Shown piece by piece: positions 52,353 to 60,015 of a DNA stretch of 60,015 nucleotides. The notes under the pieces are model-generated. The model saw only the letters and a list, made by a program, of their open reading frames with translations. It ran no database searches and was not told where the DNA came from. The stretch spans positions 1 to 60,015 of the forward strand of contig JABIUV010000028.1 in the NCBI GenBank assembly GCA_018700895.1. The letters run 5' to 3'. Both the position numbers and the translations under genes were made by a program. Origin of the DNA: Bacteroidota bacterium (lineage in GTDB: Bacteria > Bacteroidota > Bacteroidia > NS11-12g > UBA9320). The stretch's first letter is position 1. Every line of letters starts with the position of its first letter.

Positions 52353-52514
52353 ATTACTCCTCACCTATACCTACTTATTAGCTCGGGAATGTTCACTACG
52401 TGCACATCTCGTGATGTAGAATTAAATTTTTGAATTACGGTAATATTTATAATTATCGCCACAAATTGAAAGTTAAACTTTAGAAATGCGGGGATAATGA
52501 CAGTTTGGAGTGTC

Positions 52515-55406
52515 TCAATCAACGCTAATCTCATCCACAAAGAAAAATGCATCTCCATCCATCGTATGACCGGGATGTCCTTTGGGCAATTTGCCTGCAG
52601 AGTATATTTTTATTTGTAGTTTATCGGTTTTCACGCGTTTGTCTAGTTGGATGATGAATGTTTCTAAGAAATTCCCTTCGGTAAATGCATTGGGTAAGTA
52701 GACGATTCTCCCCACCAATTCACCGTCGTGGTATACTTCTACCTTACTCGGCATCAGTATCCACGAGCGAGCATCTTGCACAAAGCTAGCTGATACTTGG
52801 CTCACCTTTTTAGTTACTTTAAAATCTAGGTCAAACGTCACTTCCTCATTCTGATATCCTTGCCAGCGGCCGGCCTGCCAGTTTTCTGTTCCTTTTATTC
52901 CATCTATGAGTGCATCTGCTCCACCACCTGTATATTGTGAGTTGGGTGGTATGCTTGGTGTGCTGGTCCAGTTGTTTGGTTTCTTGTAGAAGGTAGCAGA
53001 GATAGCTGGGCTGGCATGAAAACTGTCCATCATTGCACCGTTTCTATGAACAGTTATTACCCGTTTAGACGCGTAAGCTCTCACTTTTGTCGTACCTCGT
53101 ATCGTAAACGGACCTGAATAATGATGAGACTTGTCATCATCATTAAGCCAATAGGTTATGAAATTGTCTGGATTTAAAGGTTTGATTTCAATAATCGTAG
53201 AATCTTGGAATATATCCTTTCCAAGCATTAATGGGGTCTCTACAAAATCTTGTACAATTTTCACTTCAGAAAATGACATATCAATAGGTATTGAACTTAT
53301 GAATCTAGCGGTCCTAGAAAACGTTAGTTTTGAGTTGTAAGCAAAGGCAGAATGCTTAAAATAATTGGATTTTGTTCCATTGACTATAGGTGTGCCATAG
53401 TTGTCCTCTGTTTCAGTTATTAATATGTCGTTTTCTCCATTGTGAATTACAACTCTCTTAAAGCTACCCTGTCCACAAAGATAATTTTTAGAGGCTGGTG
53501 CAACTGGATAGAAACCACAAGCACTAAATACATACCATGCACTCATCTGTCCGCAGTCTTCGTTACCTATTAATCCATCTGGAGTATTGGTATAAAATGA
53601 ATCGCAAATCTGTTTAATTATTTTTTGCCCTTTCTCAGGATGAGCTGTATAATCATATAGGTAGGCAATGTGATGACTTGGTTCATTTCCATGGGCATAC
53701 TGACCCACTAACCCGGTAATGTCCGATTGTGTTCTTCCGCTCGTTTGTTCTTTAGCAGCAAAAAGGGCATCTAGGCGTTTTTCTAAATCTTCTGATGAAC
53801 CTAAGATTCCTGCCTCGTGCTGCACAAAACTATACTGCCAACTATTGGCTTCTGTGAAGTGGAGATTCACTTCTTTAGGATCAAAATTCGGCAGCCAATC
53901 GCCATTGAGTCGTGGTGTAGCAAAGCCCGTTTCTGGATTAATGATGTTTCGCCAAGCTTCTGCTCTCCTGTAAAATACATCGGCTATACTATCCTCTCCC
54001 ATTTTTCTTGCCATTTGGGCTATACACCAATCGTCATACGAGTATTCCAGTGTCTTACTCACACTCTCCGACTCATCTTCTGCTCTTACAAATCCATACT
54101 TCTTATAGCTATCCAGCCCAAAAATATCTTCATTGGCACTGGCGACCATTGCTTCTAGAGCAAGCGTGGTATCAAACCCTCGTATACCTTTCATATACGC
54201 ATCGGCTATCACACTCACGCTATGGTATCCAATCATACAATCGGTCTCATTGCTCGCCAGTTCCCACACGGGTAATCGGCCACTTTGCTTGTAGATTTCT
54301 AGGAAACTATTGATAAAATCAGTCGTTCGCTGCTCATCAATAATAGTCATCAATGGATGAAGTGCCCTATACGTATCCCATAGCGAAAAGACAGTGTACT
54401 GCGTATGGTTTGGACTATCATGGATTTTACCATCATGTCCGCGGTATTTACCGTCAGCATCTTCAGCTATGTTGGGGTGAATCATGCAGTGATATAACGC
54501 AGTATAGAAGATGTGTTTCTTGTCTTCATCCGCTGTAAATACTTCTATTTTGGCCAGTTCTGAGTTCCACTTAGCTTTACCTTCTTGCATCTTACTTTCG
54601 AAGTTGGGCCACTCATACGCCATTCGTATGTCGTGAAAAAGGTTGTTTCTCGCTCCTGCTACCGATGTGAATGATATTCCTACGTAACACTCTAAGGTAT
54701 TATTCTTGAGTTTATCAAAATACAAAACCGCCTTACTGCTATCCGCATTATAGGATATAGAGGTGTAAGGGGCGTTGAAATCCATACTAAAGTAGCAATG
54801 TTGCTCCTTGGCCCACCCCTCGCTTATACGGAACCCCTCTAGGGTGTAATTACCGACTTGGGTAATGTCAAAGTCTAGTGTTTTGTCGCGATGTTTGAGG
54901 TCGAGTAATACATATCCTTCATTTTTATCAAAAATGTATTGATGTATGCCTGTCCACGTATCGGTGGTCAATCGTACCTTCACGCCATTGTTAGGTAAGT
55001 TTACTTGGTAGTAATTGGCTTCTGCTATCTCTTCCTTATGACTAAACTTAGTTTTGTATTCTTCTGGATCAAAAGAGATAGGATTTGCCGAAGGCAGAAG
55101 CAATATATCACCATAATCGCTCACACCAGTGCCACTCAGGTGTGTATGCGAAAACCCATAGATAAACGAATCTGAATAATGATATCCGCTGCACCCGTCC
55201 CAGCTTCCGTCTATACGCGTATCGGGACTCAGCTGCACCATCCCGAAAGGGACTGTCGCACCAGGGAATGTGTGACCGTGACCGCCAGTTCCTATGAATG
55301 GATTTACGTAAGAACTTAATGCAATGGGTTTAGAAGCTATAGCGTCAGATTGAGCGTTGGCTCGCGGAACAAGCGAAAATAGGAAGAGAAAAGACACAAA
55401 ACGCAT
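52515..55406 (-). CDS. GH92 family alpha-mannosidase with C-terminal F5/8-like domain
   Basis: A 963-residue exported glycoside hydrolase: signal peptide (ending RANAQ), GH92 N-terminal domain (YVNPFIGTGGHGHTFPGA, FSHTHLSGTGVSDYGD) and catalytic domain (SLWDTYRALHPLMTI, VWELASNETDCMIGYHS, GLIGNEDCGQMSAWYVFSA). A C-terminal beta-sandwich (NWQAGRWQGYQNEEVTFDLD) looks like an F5/8-type carbohydrate-binding module. GH92 enzymes are calcium-dependent exo-alpha-mannosidases, often acting on N-glycans or fungal mannan. It is a single gene without an adjacent SusCD pair. Confidence 0.93.
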   Translation of the reverse strand: MRFVSFLFLFSLVPRANAQSDAIASKPIALSSYVNPFIGTGGHGHTFPGATVPFGMVQLSPDTRIDGSWDGCSGYHYSDSFIYGFSHTHLSGTGVSDYGDILLLPSANPISFDPEEYKTKFSHKEEIAEANYYQVNLPNNGVKVRLTTDTWTGIHQYIFDKNEGYVLLDLKHRDKTLDFDITQVGNYTLEGFRISEGWAKEQHCYFSMDFNAPYTSISYNADSSKAVLYFDKLKNNTLECYVGISFTSVAGARNNLFHDIRMAYEWPNFESKMQEGKAKWNSELAKIEVFTADEDKKHIFYTALYHCMIHPNIAEDADGKYRGHDGKIHDSPNHTQYTVFSLWDTYRALHPLMTIIDEQRTTDFINSFLEIYKQSGRLPVWELASNETDCMIGYHSVSVIADAYMKGIRGFDTTLALEAMVASANEDIFGLDSYKKYGFVRAEDESESVSKTLEYSYDDWCIAQMARKMGEDSIADVFYRRAEAWRNIINPETGFATPRLNGDWLPNFDPKEVNLHFTEANSWQYSFVQHEAGILGSSEDLEKRLDALFAAKEQTSGRTQSDITGLVGQYAHGNEPSHHIAYLYDYTAHPEKGQKIIKQICDSFYTNTPDGLIGNEDCGQMSAWYVFSACGFYPVAPASKNYLCGQGSFKRVVIHNGENDILITETEDNYGTPIVNGTKSNYFKHSAFAYNSKLTFSRTARFISSIPIDMSFSEVKIVQDFVETPLMLGKDIFQDSTIIEIKPLNPDNFITYWLNDDDKSHHYSGPFTIRGTTKVRAYASKRVITVHRNGAMMDSFHASPAISATFYKKPNNWTSTPSIPPNSQYTGGGADALIDGIKGTENWQAGRWQGYQNEEVTFDLDFKVTKKVSQVSASFVQDARSWILMPSKVEVYHDGELVGRIVYLPNAFTEGNFLETFIIQLDKRVKTDKLQIKIYSAGKLPKGHPGHTMDGDAFFFVDEISVD

Positions 55407-55527
55407 AGTGGCGAATATACGTGAATACAGATTTATGAATATCGTTGAACTTCTGAATTAACCGTAATGAGAATTGGAACAAATCGATATGTACGCCATA
55501 CGCCTGAATAATACTACCTTACAAAAC

Positions 55528-55556
55528 AAAAAAAGGCTCCCACAGGAGCCTTTTAA
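55528..55556 (-). terminator. Rho-independent terminator after the dehydrogenase gene
   Basis: AAAAGGCTCC-CACA-GGAGCCTTTT is a perfect 10-bp stem with flanking A/T runs on both sides, so it can work in both directions. It lies 20 bases after the anmK-dehydrogenase operon on the minus strand. Confidence 0.9.
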
Positions 55557-55575
55557 CAAATTATCGTGTTATGAA

Positions 55576-56856
55576 TTAAGCCATTCCTCCTACGCCACTT
55601 CGGTGACTTGTGTCACCAGTGTCTACTAGGTCAGTAAGACTCATCTCTAGGGCCTTGCCGCTAAGTCCAGTGCTTCTTGGGTTGAATTGGTGTAGGCGTC
55701 TCATTTGGTTGCCTATGATTTCTGATGCGTCTTTGAGTATCTCTACGTCATCTACCTCACCTTTTTCACTCATTAGAAAACCGAAGGTGCGAGCCATACC
55801 GCAGTTGGCAATAAAGTCAGGCACTACGGCAATATTTGCATCAGCATACATACTTATTTCTCCCATAAATATTTCTGGGTCGGCAAAGGGTACATTTGCT
55901 CCGCAGCTTATCACTTCGCATTGTCCATCTATCAGGCTACTCACCTGATCCTTAGTCACCAGTCTACTTGCTGCTCCGGGTATAAATATCTCAGCACCAA
56001 GGTCCCAAATCTGCTCATTGGTTTCGGCAAAGGACATAAACCCAGGAGTATTTGCGTTGAGCTTATTCCCTTCTCGGTTGATAAACATTTCAGTCACTTC
56101 TTCTAGTGAGTAACCTTGCTTATTGATCAATCCACCATCTCGATCTATGATACCTACTATTCGCACACCGTGTTTGGCTAGGTAAAAAGCAGCCGCAGCA
56201 CTCACATTTCCCCAACCTTGTATAATGGCTGTTTTGTGGTTCATAGTGCCTCCCCATAGCTCGTAGTAATGACGAACACCTTCGCTTACTCCCCAGCCGG
56301 TTATCATATCTGATATACTATATTTTTTGCTTACGTCTGGCGTGAATCGCTCGTCTACGATAGGAAGCAATACGCCACTTTGTAATCGGGTGATGGCCTG
56401 TAGTTTTTCTACCTTGCTATAGTTTTTGTAATATCCTTGTACTACGCCTTCCTGTGGGTGCAATACGCCCAAATCTGCTGTGTATGGAATAACCTCAGCA
56501 TATTGGTCCACATTCATATCGCCACCGGTACCATAGTAATTGCGTAGCATTGGCATTACTGCTGCATACCACCTGCGAAGTACACCTTCTTTTCGAGGGT
56601 CTGCGGGGTCAAAGTTGATACCTGATTTAGCTCCGCCAATGGGTGGCCCTGCCACGGTAAATTTCACCTCCATTGTTTTGGCGAGTGATTCTACTTCACG
56701 CTTGTCCAGTCCTTTACGCATGCGTGTGCCACCTCCTGCGGCTCCGTTACGCAATGAGTTTATTACAACCCAACCTTCTGCTTCTGTCTCAGAGTCTTTC
56801 CACTCGAAAACGATCTCAGGCCGCTTACTTTCAAATTTCTTTAATAAATCTTCCAT
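55576..56856 (-). CDS. Glu/Leu/Phe/Val family amino-acid dehydrogenase
   Basis: A 426-residue oxidoreductase with the family catalytic-lysine region GPPIGGAKSGINFDP, GTGGDMNVDQYAEVIPYTAD, and a Rossmann NAD-binding part (AIIQGWGNVSAAAAFYLAKHGVRIVGIIDRDGG). It oxidatively deaminates glutamate or a branched-chain or aromatic amino acid. The specificity is not decided by sequence alone. It overlaps the anmK stop by one base (TAATG), so the two are co-translated. Confidence 0.9.
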   Translation of the reverse strand: MEDLLKKFESKRPEIVFEWKDSETEAEGWVVINSLRNGAAGGGTRMRKGLDKREVESLAKTMEVKFTVAGPPIGGAKSGINFDPADPRKEGVLRRWYAAVMPMLRNYYGTGGDMNVDQYAEVIPYTADLGVLHPQEGVVQGYYKNYSKVEKLQAITRLQSGVLLPIVDERFTPDVSKKYSISDMITGWGVSEGVRHYYELWGGTMNHKTAIIQGWGNVSAAAAFYLAKHGVRIVGIIDRDGGLINKQGYSLEEVTEMFINREGNKLNANTPGFMSFAETNEQIWDLGAEIFIPGAASRLVTKDQVSSLIDGQCEVISCGANVPFADPEIFMGEISMYADANIAVVPDFIANCGMARTFGFLMSEKGEVDDVEILKDASEIIGNQMRRLHQFNPRSTGLSGKALEMSLTDLVDTGDTSHRSGVGGMA

Positions 56857-57947
56857 TACACTAGTTTAGAAAAATCGCCGTATAAACTGCCACTTACGGA
56901 GTCTTTGCTCGCACCCGTAGCTGCACTTAGTACGTTTGTTTTGTTTTCTACTCGGAGCACGCCTAATAGAGCAAATGCCAGTGCTTCTTTATAGTTTACT
57001 TCGTCCTCATTGGGTACTACAATCTCTGCATCGGTGTGCGATTCTATGTGCGAGATGAGTGATTTGTTAAATGCTCCTCCTCCCGTAATGTAAACGCGTT
57101 TTCCTGCAGGTTCTCCGTTGGTGAGATCTTCAATGTTGTTGCCTATTTGTTGGGCAATATGGTCTACCAAGGTTCGCATTTTATCTTCTTTGTGGGCTTC
57201 ACTGTTTCTTACATTTCCCCAAAAATTGGAGCTTATCCATTCTCTCCCAAGTGATTTTGGTGGAGCGTAGCTGTAATACTCCACATCGTTTAAGTCTCCT
57301 AGCAAATCGTAGTCTATAGAGCCACGTTCTGCTATCTCACCATCTACATCGTACTCTTGGTCAAACTCTCGGGCTATTCTATTAAGCACGATATTGCAAG
57401 GGCATACATCATATGCTATTCGCTCGCTGTTTACCTCTACACTGATATTGGCAAATCCTCCTAGATTCAGACACATGGTGTATTCTCCAAACAAATACTT
57501 ATCTGCAATACCTACCAACGGAGCACCCTCGCCACCGAGTACTACATCTATCGCCCTAAAATTGGTAACTACGGGCAATCCTGTCATAGCAGTGATGCTA
57601 TTACCATCGCCTATTTGCACAGTTACGTTGTTTTCTGGTTGGTGAAAAACGGTATGACCGTGAGAAGCAATGAGTTCAGCTTCTAGGTTATTGTCTTTCA
57701 AAAACGTGTTGACTTGCTCGCCAATGAACTGACCGTAGTAGCGGTCTGTCTTGTGAAACACCATAGAATTTTGGTGCCTTAATTTGGAGAGTCTAAGTCT
57801 CCACTTTTCTTCGTAGGCTACGGTTATGCCAGCATTAATACTATACTCCCACTTGCCTGGTTCCTTCTCTTCTAGCGTAACGTGAGCTATATCCAATCCA
57901 TCCATAGATGTGCCAGACATGACGCCCACTACATTGTACTTTCTCAT
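56856..57947 (-). CDS. anmK: Anhydro-N-acetylmuramic acid kinase
   Basis: A 363-residue AnmK of normal length: VVGVMSGTSMDGLDIAHV (phosphate-binding loop), IASHGHTVFHQP, NFRAIDVVLGGEGAPLVGIADKYLF, NLGGFANIS and the late ITGGGAFN. It phosphorylates and opens 1,6-anhydroMurNAc during cell-wall recycling. Coupling with an amino-acid dehydrogenase is not a usual pair. A long imperfect inverted repeat lies about 60 bases upstream of its start and might affect its expression. Confidence 0.95.
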   Translation of the reverse strand: MRKYNVVGVMSGTSMDGLDIAHVTLEEKEPGKWEYSINAGITVAYEEKWRLRLSKLRHQNSMVFHKTDRYYGQFIGEQVNTFLKDNNLEAELIASHGHTVFHQPENNVTVQIGDGNSITAMTGLPVVTNFRAIDVVLGGEGAPLVGIADKYLFGEYTMCLNLGGFANISVEVNSERIAYDVCPCNIVLNRIAREFDQEYDVDGEIAERGSIDYDLLGDLNDVEYYSYAPPKSLGREWISSNFWGNVRNSEAHKEDKMRTLVDHIAQQIGNNIEDLTNGEPAGKRVYITGGGAFNKSLISHIESHTDAEIVVPNEDEVNYKEALAFALLGVLRVENKTNVLSAATGASKDSVSGSLYGDFSKLV

Positions 57948-58004
57948 ATATTCTTTATGATGTAATTTTTATTGTTTCTAAAAAAACCCTCTCCTCTATA
58001 CTAT

Positions 58005-58092
58005 GAAGTTGTTTAAACTTTCTAATTTGTTCCGAAGCTTCGGAATTCAAAATTCTCTTTTCAACTTCTAACCAGAAAGCTTAAACAACTTC
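58005..58092. repeat. 88-base inverted repeat with an inner perfect palindrome
   Basis: GAAGTTGTTTAAACTTTCT at 58005-58023 is complementary, with one mismatch, to AGAAAGCTTAAACAACTTC at 58074-58092. The 50-base loop contains the perfect 16-base palindrome TTCCGAAGCTTCGGAA at 58030-58045. It lies upstream of anmK on the minus strand. It could be a small MITE-like insertion or a regulatory hairpin. Confidence 0.75.
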
Positions 58093-58169
58093 CCTTCTAG
58101 AACTCCGTTACAAAGCTAAACTTTAATAGCTGATGTGCAAAGCCCGCCTTTATGTGCTAGGTATGTTAC

Positions 58170-58313
58170 TATTTATGACCAAGGGCTAAGGTTGTCTGTG
58201 AGTAGATTTTTATCAAGAAGCAAAAGCAATATCCGCTCAAAACTAGTCACTGTAATGGCATCAATACAATTATAATCTTCTGTATTAGAGTTGGTTACAA
58301 CGTATATGGGCAT
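58170..58313 (-). CDS. Small uncharacterised reading frame in the gap upstream of anmK
   Basis: A 47-residue frame (MPIYVVTNSNTEDYN, then a hydrophobic SFERILLLLLDKNLL) on the minus strand, open a further 11 codons upstream of its ATG before a stop. It has no clear promoter or family. It may be a gene fragment. The remainder of the 509-base gap (57948-58456) holds only the inverted repeat. Confidence 0.25.
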
Positions 58314-58456
58314 ATTGTCAAAATCTTGAGATGCAATGGTAGTACACTAAGTGAGTTTGTGGGAGCTACTCAGCTTTATCTCTTTTTTGGATAGAATATA
58401 AATGTAGTGCATTCCTTTCAACTACCTTCACCACCGATTAATAAGATCATCGTGTA

Positions 58457-59078
58457 TTGAACACCATAAAATTGGAAGACAGCATTTCAGAAATGCTGTC
58501 TTCTATAGAAACGAGGGGTTATTACTCCACTACGAATGTGATAACGCCCGAAGCTGCCGAAAATCTGCGTGCTTATATGGATGTGCATTATGGGCAAGAC
58601 CAATTTAAAAAAGCAGGAGTAGGCAAAGGAGCAGCACTAACGGTAAGCGAAGACGTACGCAAAGATTCCACTTTGGATAGACAGAGAGCCAAAGAATGGG
58701 CTCGTTTCAGACTATGCCGCCTTCGTTAATGGTCTATTCCCACAGCTTAATCGTCACTTCTTTTTGCCTTTGAAAGACATAGAACTGATGTATGCCATCT
58801 ATGAGAAAGGTTCTTTTTACAAAAAACACAGAGATAGATTCAAAGAAAATCAGCATCGCTTTTTTACTGTTGTGCTTTATCTTACTGATTGGCAGCCAGG
58901 CGATGGTGGCGAGCTTTTGATTTACAAAGATCATACGCAGATAAAGGTAAATCCTGTTGCTGGTACTTTCGCTATCTTTATGTCTGAACTCGAGCACGAG
59001 GTATTGCCTGCTAATGTTAGGCGGTACAGCATCACAGGATGGATTACAGATGTGCCTATTGGGTTGACGTTTTTGTAA
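58457..59078 (+). pseudogene. 2OG-Fe(II) oxygenase (prolyl 4-hydroxylase/SM-20 type) with a frameshift
   Basis: The first 90 codons (from TTG) end prematurely in RLCRLR. The protein continues in the +1 frame as SDYAAFVNGLFPQLNRHF and then the catalytic core: YKKHRDRF with His and Asp of the iron site, LYLTDWQPGDGGELLIY, ELEHEV with the distal His, and RRYSITGW with the 2-oxoglutarate-binding Arg. Removing one T from the TTT near 58705-58707 restores a 206-residue protein. A single one-base event could also be an assembly error. Confidence 0.82.
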
Positions 59079-59184
59079 ATACAGGGTGGGTGAATCGATT
59101 TATCAACGTGGAAATTCAATCAGTGAAAATCTGCTATATCCGGGTTATCTGCTTGCTGTTGCTGTTAATGTAAAAGGTAGTTAT

Positions 59185-59961
59185 CTAAACCCCCCTCAAA
59201 AAACTCACTGCCACATCATTGAAAACATGCGGTTGCTCTACATTTACTACGTGGCCGCAAGCGGGTACTACGTGTAGGGTAGCACTTTGGTGATCTTTTA
59301 CTATATTGGTAATGCTGGGCAAAAACATGTGGTCCTCAGCACCCATAATATACAGCGTAGGTACTCCAGCGTCTTTGAACCTAAAATATTTTAATAGCGG
59401 ATTAATGTCTGCTACTAGCGTAAACCAGCGTTTAAACTCTTTTTGATAAAGCTTTTTGGCTTCATTGATGAACAGATTACGACTTTCCTTGTGCGATTTT
59501 TTTGGCATAATGATATGAGCAAAAAATCGATAGAGCAGTAAGTAAGGCACCACCGACTTGAGTATTACACCTAACCTCATAAGTACCTGACCGCGTAGGT
59601 TCATTTTCATAATTGCACCGCCCATTATCATACTTCGTGTTCGCTCCGGGAAACGCTCCGTTATCTCACGAATAATGATAGTACCAAGCGATATTCCCAC
59701 CCAATGGGTAGAAGCAATCTTAAGATGGTCTAGGACCTCTATTACTTCATTGCCTATATTGTCAAACTGGTAACGTTTTAGTTTTTCGTAGATAGGTTTT
59801 TTAGATTTTCCGTGTCCGCGTAGGTCTACCAGCAGCACATTATACTCTTTTTGAAAAGCACGTACTTGCTTATACCATATACTACTGCTACCACCCGCAC
59901 CATGTACGAAGGTTACCCATTGGGCATCGTCGGAGTGGATATGTGTAGTGTAGTGCAGCAC
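59185..59961 (-). CDS. Alpha/beta-fold hydrolase
   Basis: A 258-residue hydrolase with the complete catalytic set: oxyanion HGAGG near the start, the nucleophile elbow GISLGT, Asp in MGAEDHMF and His in ACGHVVNVEQP. The cap region is basic and helical (PKKSHKESRNLF). It resembles esterases or lipases and 3-oxoadipate enol-lactonase-like proteins, but the substrate cannot be named. A TACCTTTG box lies 14 bases before the start. Confidence 0.9.
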   Translation of the reverse strand: MLHYTTHIHSDDAQWVTFVHGAGGSSSIWYKQVRAFQKEYNVLLVDLRGHGKSKKPIYEKLKRYQFDNIGNEVIEVLDHLKIASTHWVGISLGTIIIREITERFPERTRSMIMGGAIMKMNLRGQVLMRLGVILKSVVPYLLLYRFFAHIIMPKKSHKESRNLFINEAKKLYQKEFKRWFTLVADINPLLKYFRFKDAGVPTLYIMGAEDHMFLPSITNIVKDHQSATLHVVPACGHVVNVEQPHVFNDVAVSFLRGV

Positions 59962-59975
59962 AGCTTTAGTATCAA

Positions 59976-59983
59976 CAAAGGTA
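59976..59983 (-). promoter_or_regulatory. -7 box for the alpha/beta hydrolase gene
   Basis: On the minus strand TACCTTTG matches TAnnTTTG exactly. No -33 TTG is seen before the window ends. Confidence 0.5.
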
Positions 59984-60015
59984 GGCGAATATTCGTTTGT
60001 CGAGAGGTTGTTTAC

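Noticed and set aside
43015-55406. Polysaccharide utilisation locus formed by the TonB receptor and the GH92 mannosidase
   Set aside because: No SusD-like gene is present, the two genes are about 7 kb apart on opposite strands, and unrelated genes lie between them.

Overview
This window reads as a chromosomal segment of a free-living, probably marine or aquatic member of the Bacteroidota. The evidence is internal: type IX secretion (T9SS) C-terminal sorting domains, Bacteroidota-type promoters (TAnnTTTG -7 boxes, almost no Shine-Dalgarno sites), a TonB-type receptor with a carboxypeptidase-like N-terminal domain, a DUF5916 protein, a GH92 mannosidase, a menaquinone gene (menB) and a proteorhodopsin. 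Nothing seen fixes the family or genus. No rRNA, prophage, CRISPR array or recognisable defence island was found.

Layout. 1-5.3 kb: 3' part of a large secreted PKD-repeat T9SS protein, tatD, tRNA-Ser(GGA), and an OmpA-like/coiled-coil-HhH gene pair. 5.3-7.2 kb (minus): panD, a flippase-like membrane protein and rfaE2, tightly overlapping. 7.3-11.7 kb: radA flanked by ExbB/ExbD-type energy-transduction genes, with three ExbD paralogues. 11.7-18.5 kb: polyprenyl diphosphate synthase, an M49-type lipoprotein peptidase, a YbaB-type protein, outer-membrane proteins, an alkyltransferase-like protein, a thioredoxin-fold protein and a MarC-family protein. 18.5-23.8 kb (minus): a phenylacetyl-CoA epoxidase operon, tetR - UPF0175-like - paaA - T9SS cargo - paaB - paaC - paaD, with a palindromic operator over the tetR start site. 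24.5-28.7 kb: a tandem gene pair with one dead copy, a DUF72 gene, an intact proton-pump-type rhodopsin and a decayed blh retinal-synthesis gene. 29-37 kb: xthA, methyltransferase, GreA-like, rhodanese, thioredoxin, menB and yqhD-like genes among repeats and remnants of a TonB-receptor-like gene and an XRE regulator. 37.5-40.1 kb: acs followed by a dead REP-associated (IS200-like) transposase bracketed by REP-like palindromes. 40-52 kb: DnaJ-KTSC protein, DUF5916 and TonB-type outer-membrane proteins, a frameshifted T9SS cargo gene, an RsmI-like methylase, WG-repeat and FKBP proteins. 52.5-60 kb (minus): GH92 mannosidase, a Glu/Leu-type dehydrogenase with anmK, a frameshifted 2OG-Fe(II) oxygenase and an alpha/beta hydrolase.

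Functional themes are light-driven proton pumping, aromatic (phenylacetate) catabolism, glycan and muropeptide scavenging (GH92, AnmK), and outer-membrane transport powered by ExbB/ExbD. A striking feature is gene decay. At least seven loci carry visible inactivating lesions (nonsense codons, one-base indels or a 5-bp tandem duplication). Assembly error could explain some single-base cases, but not the loci with several independent lesions. Several promoters sit only 4-9 bases from the start codon, which predicts leaderless or near-leaderless mRNAs.
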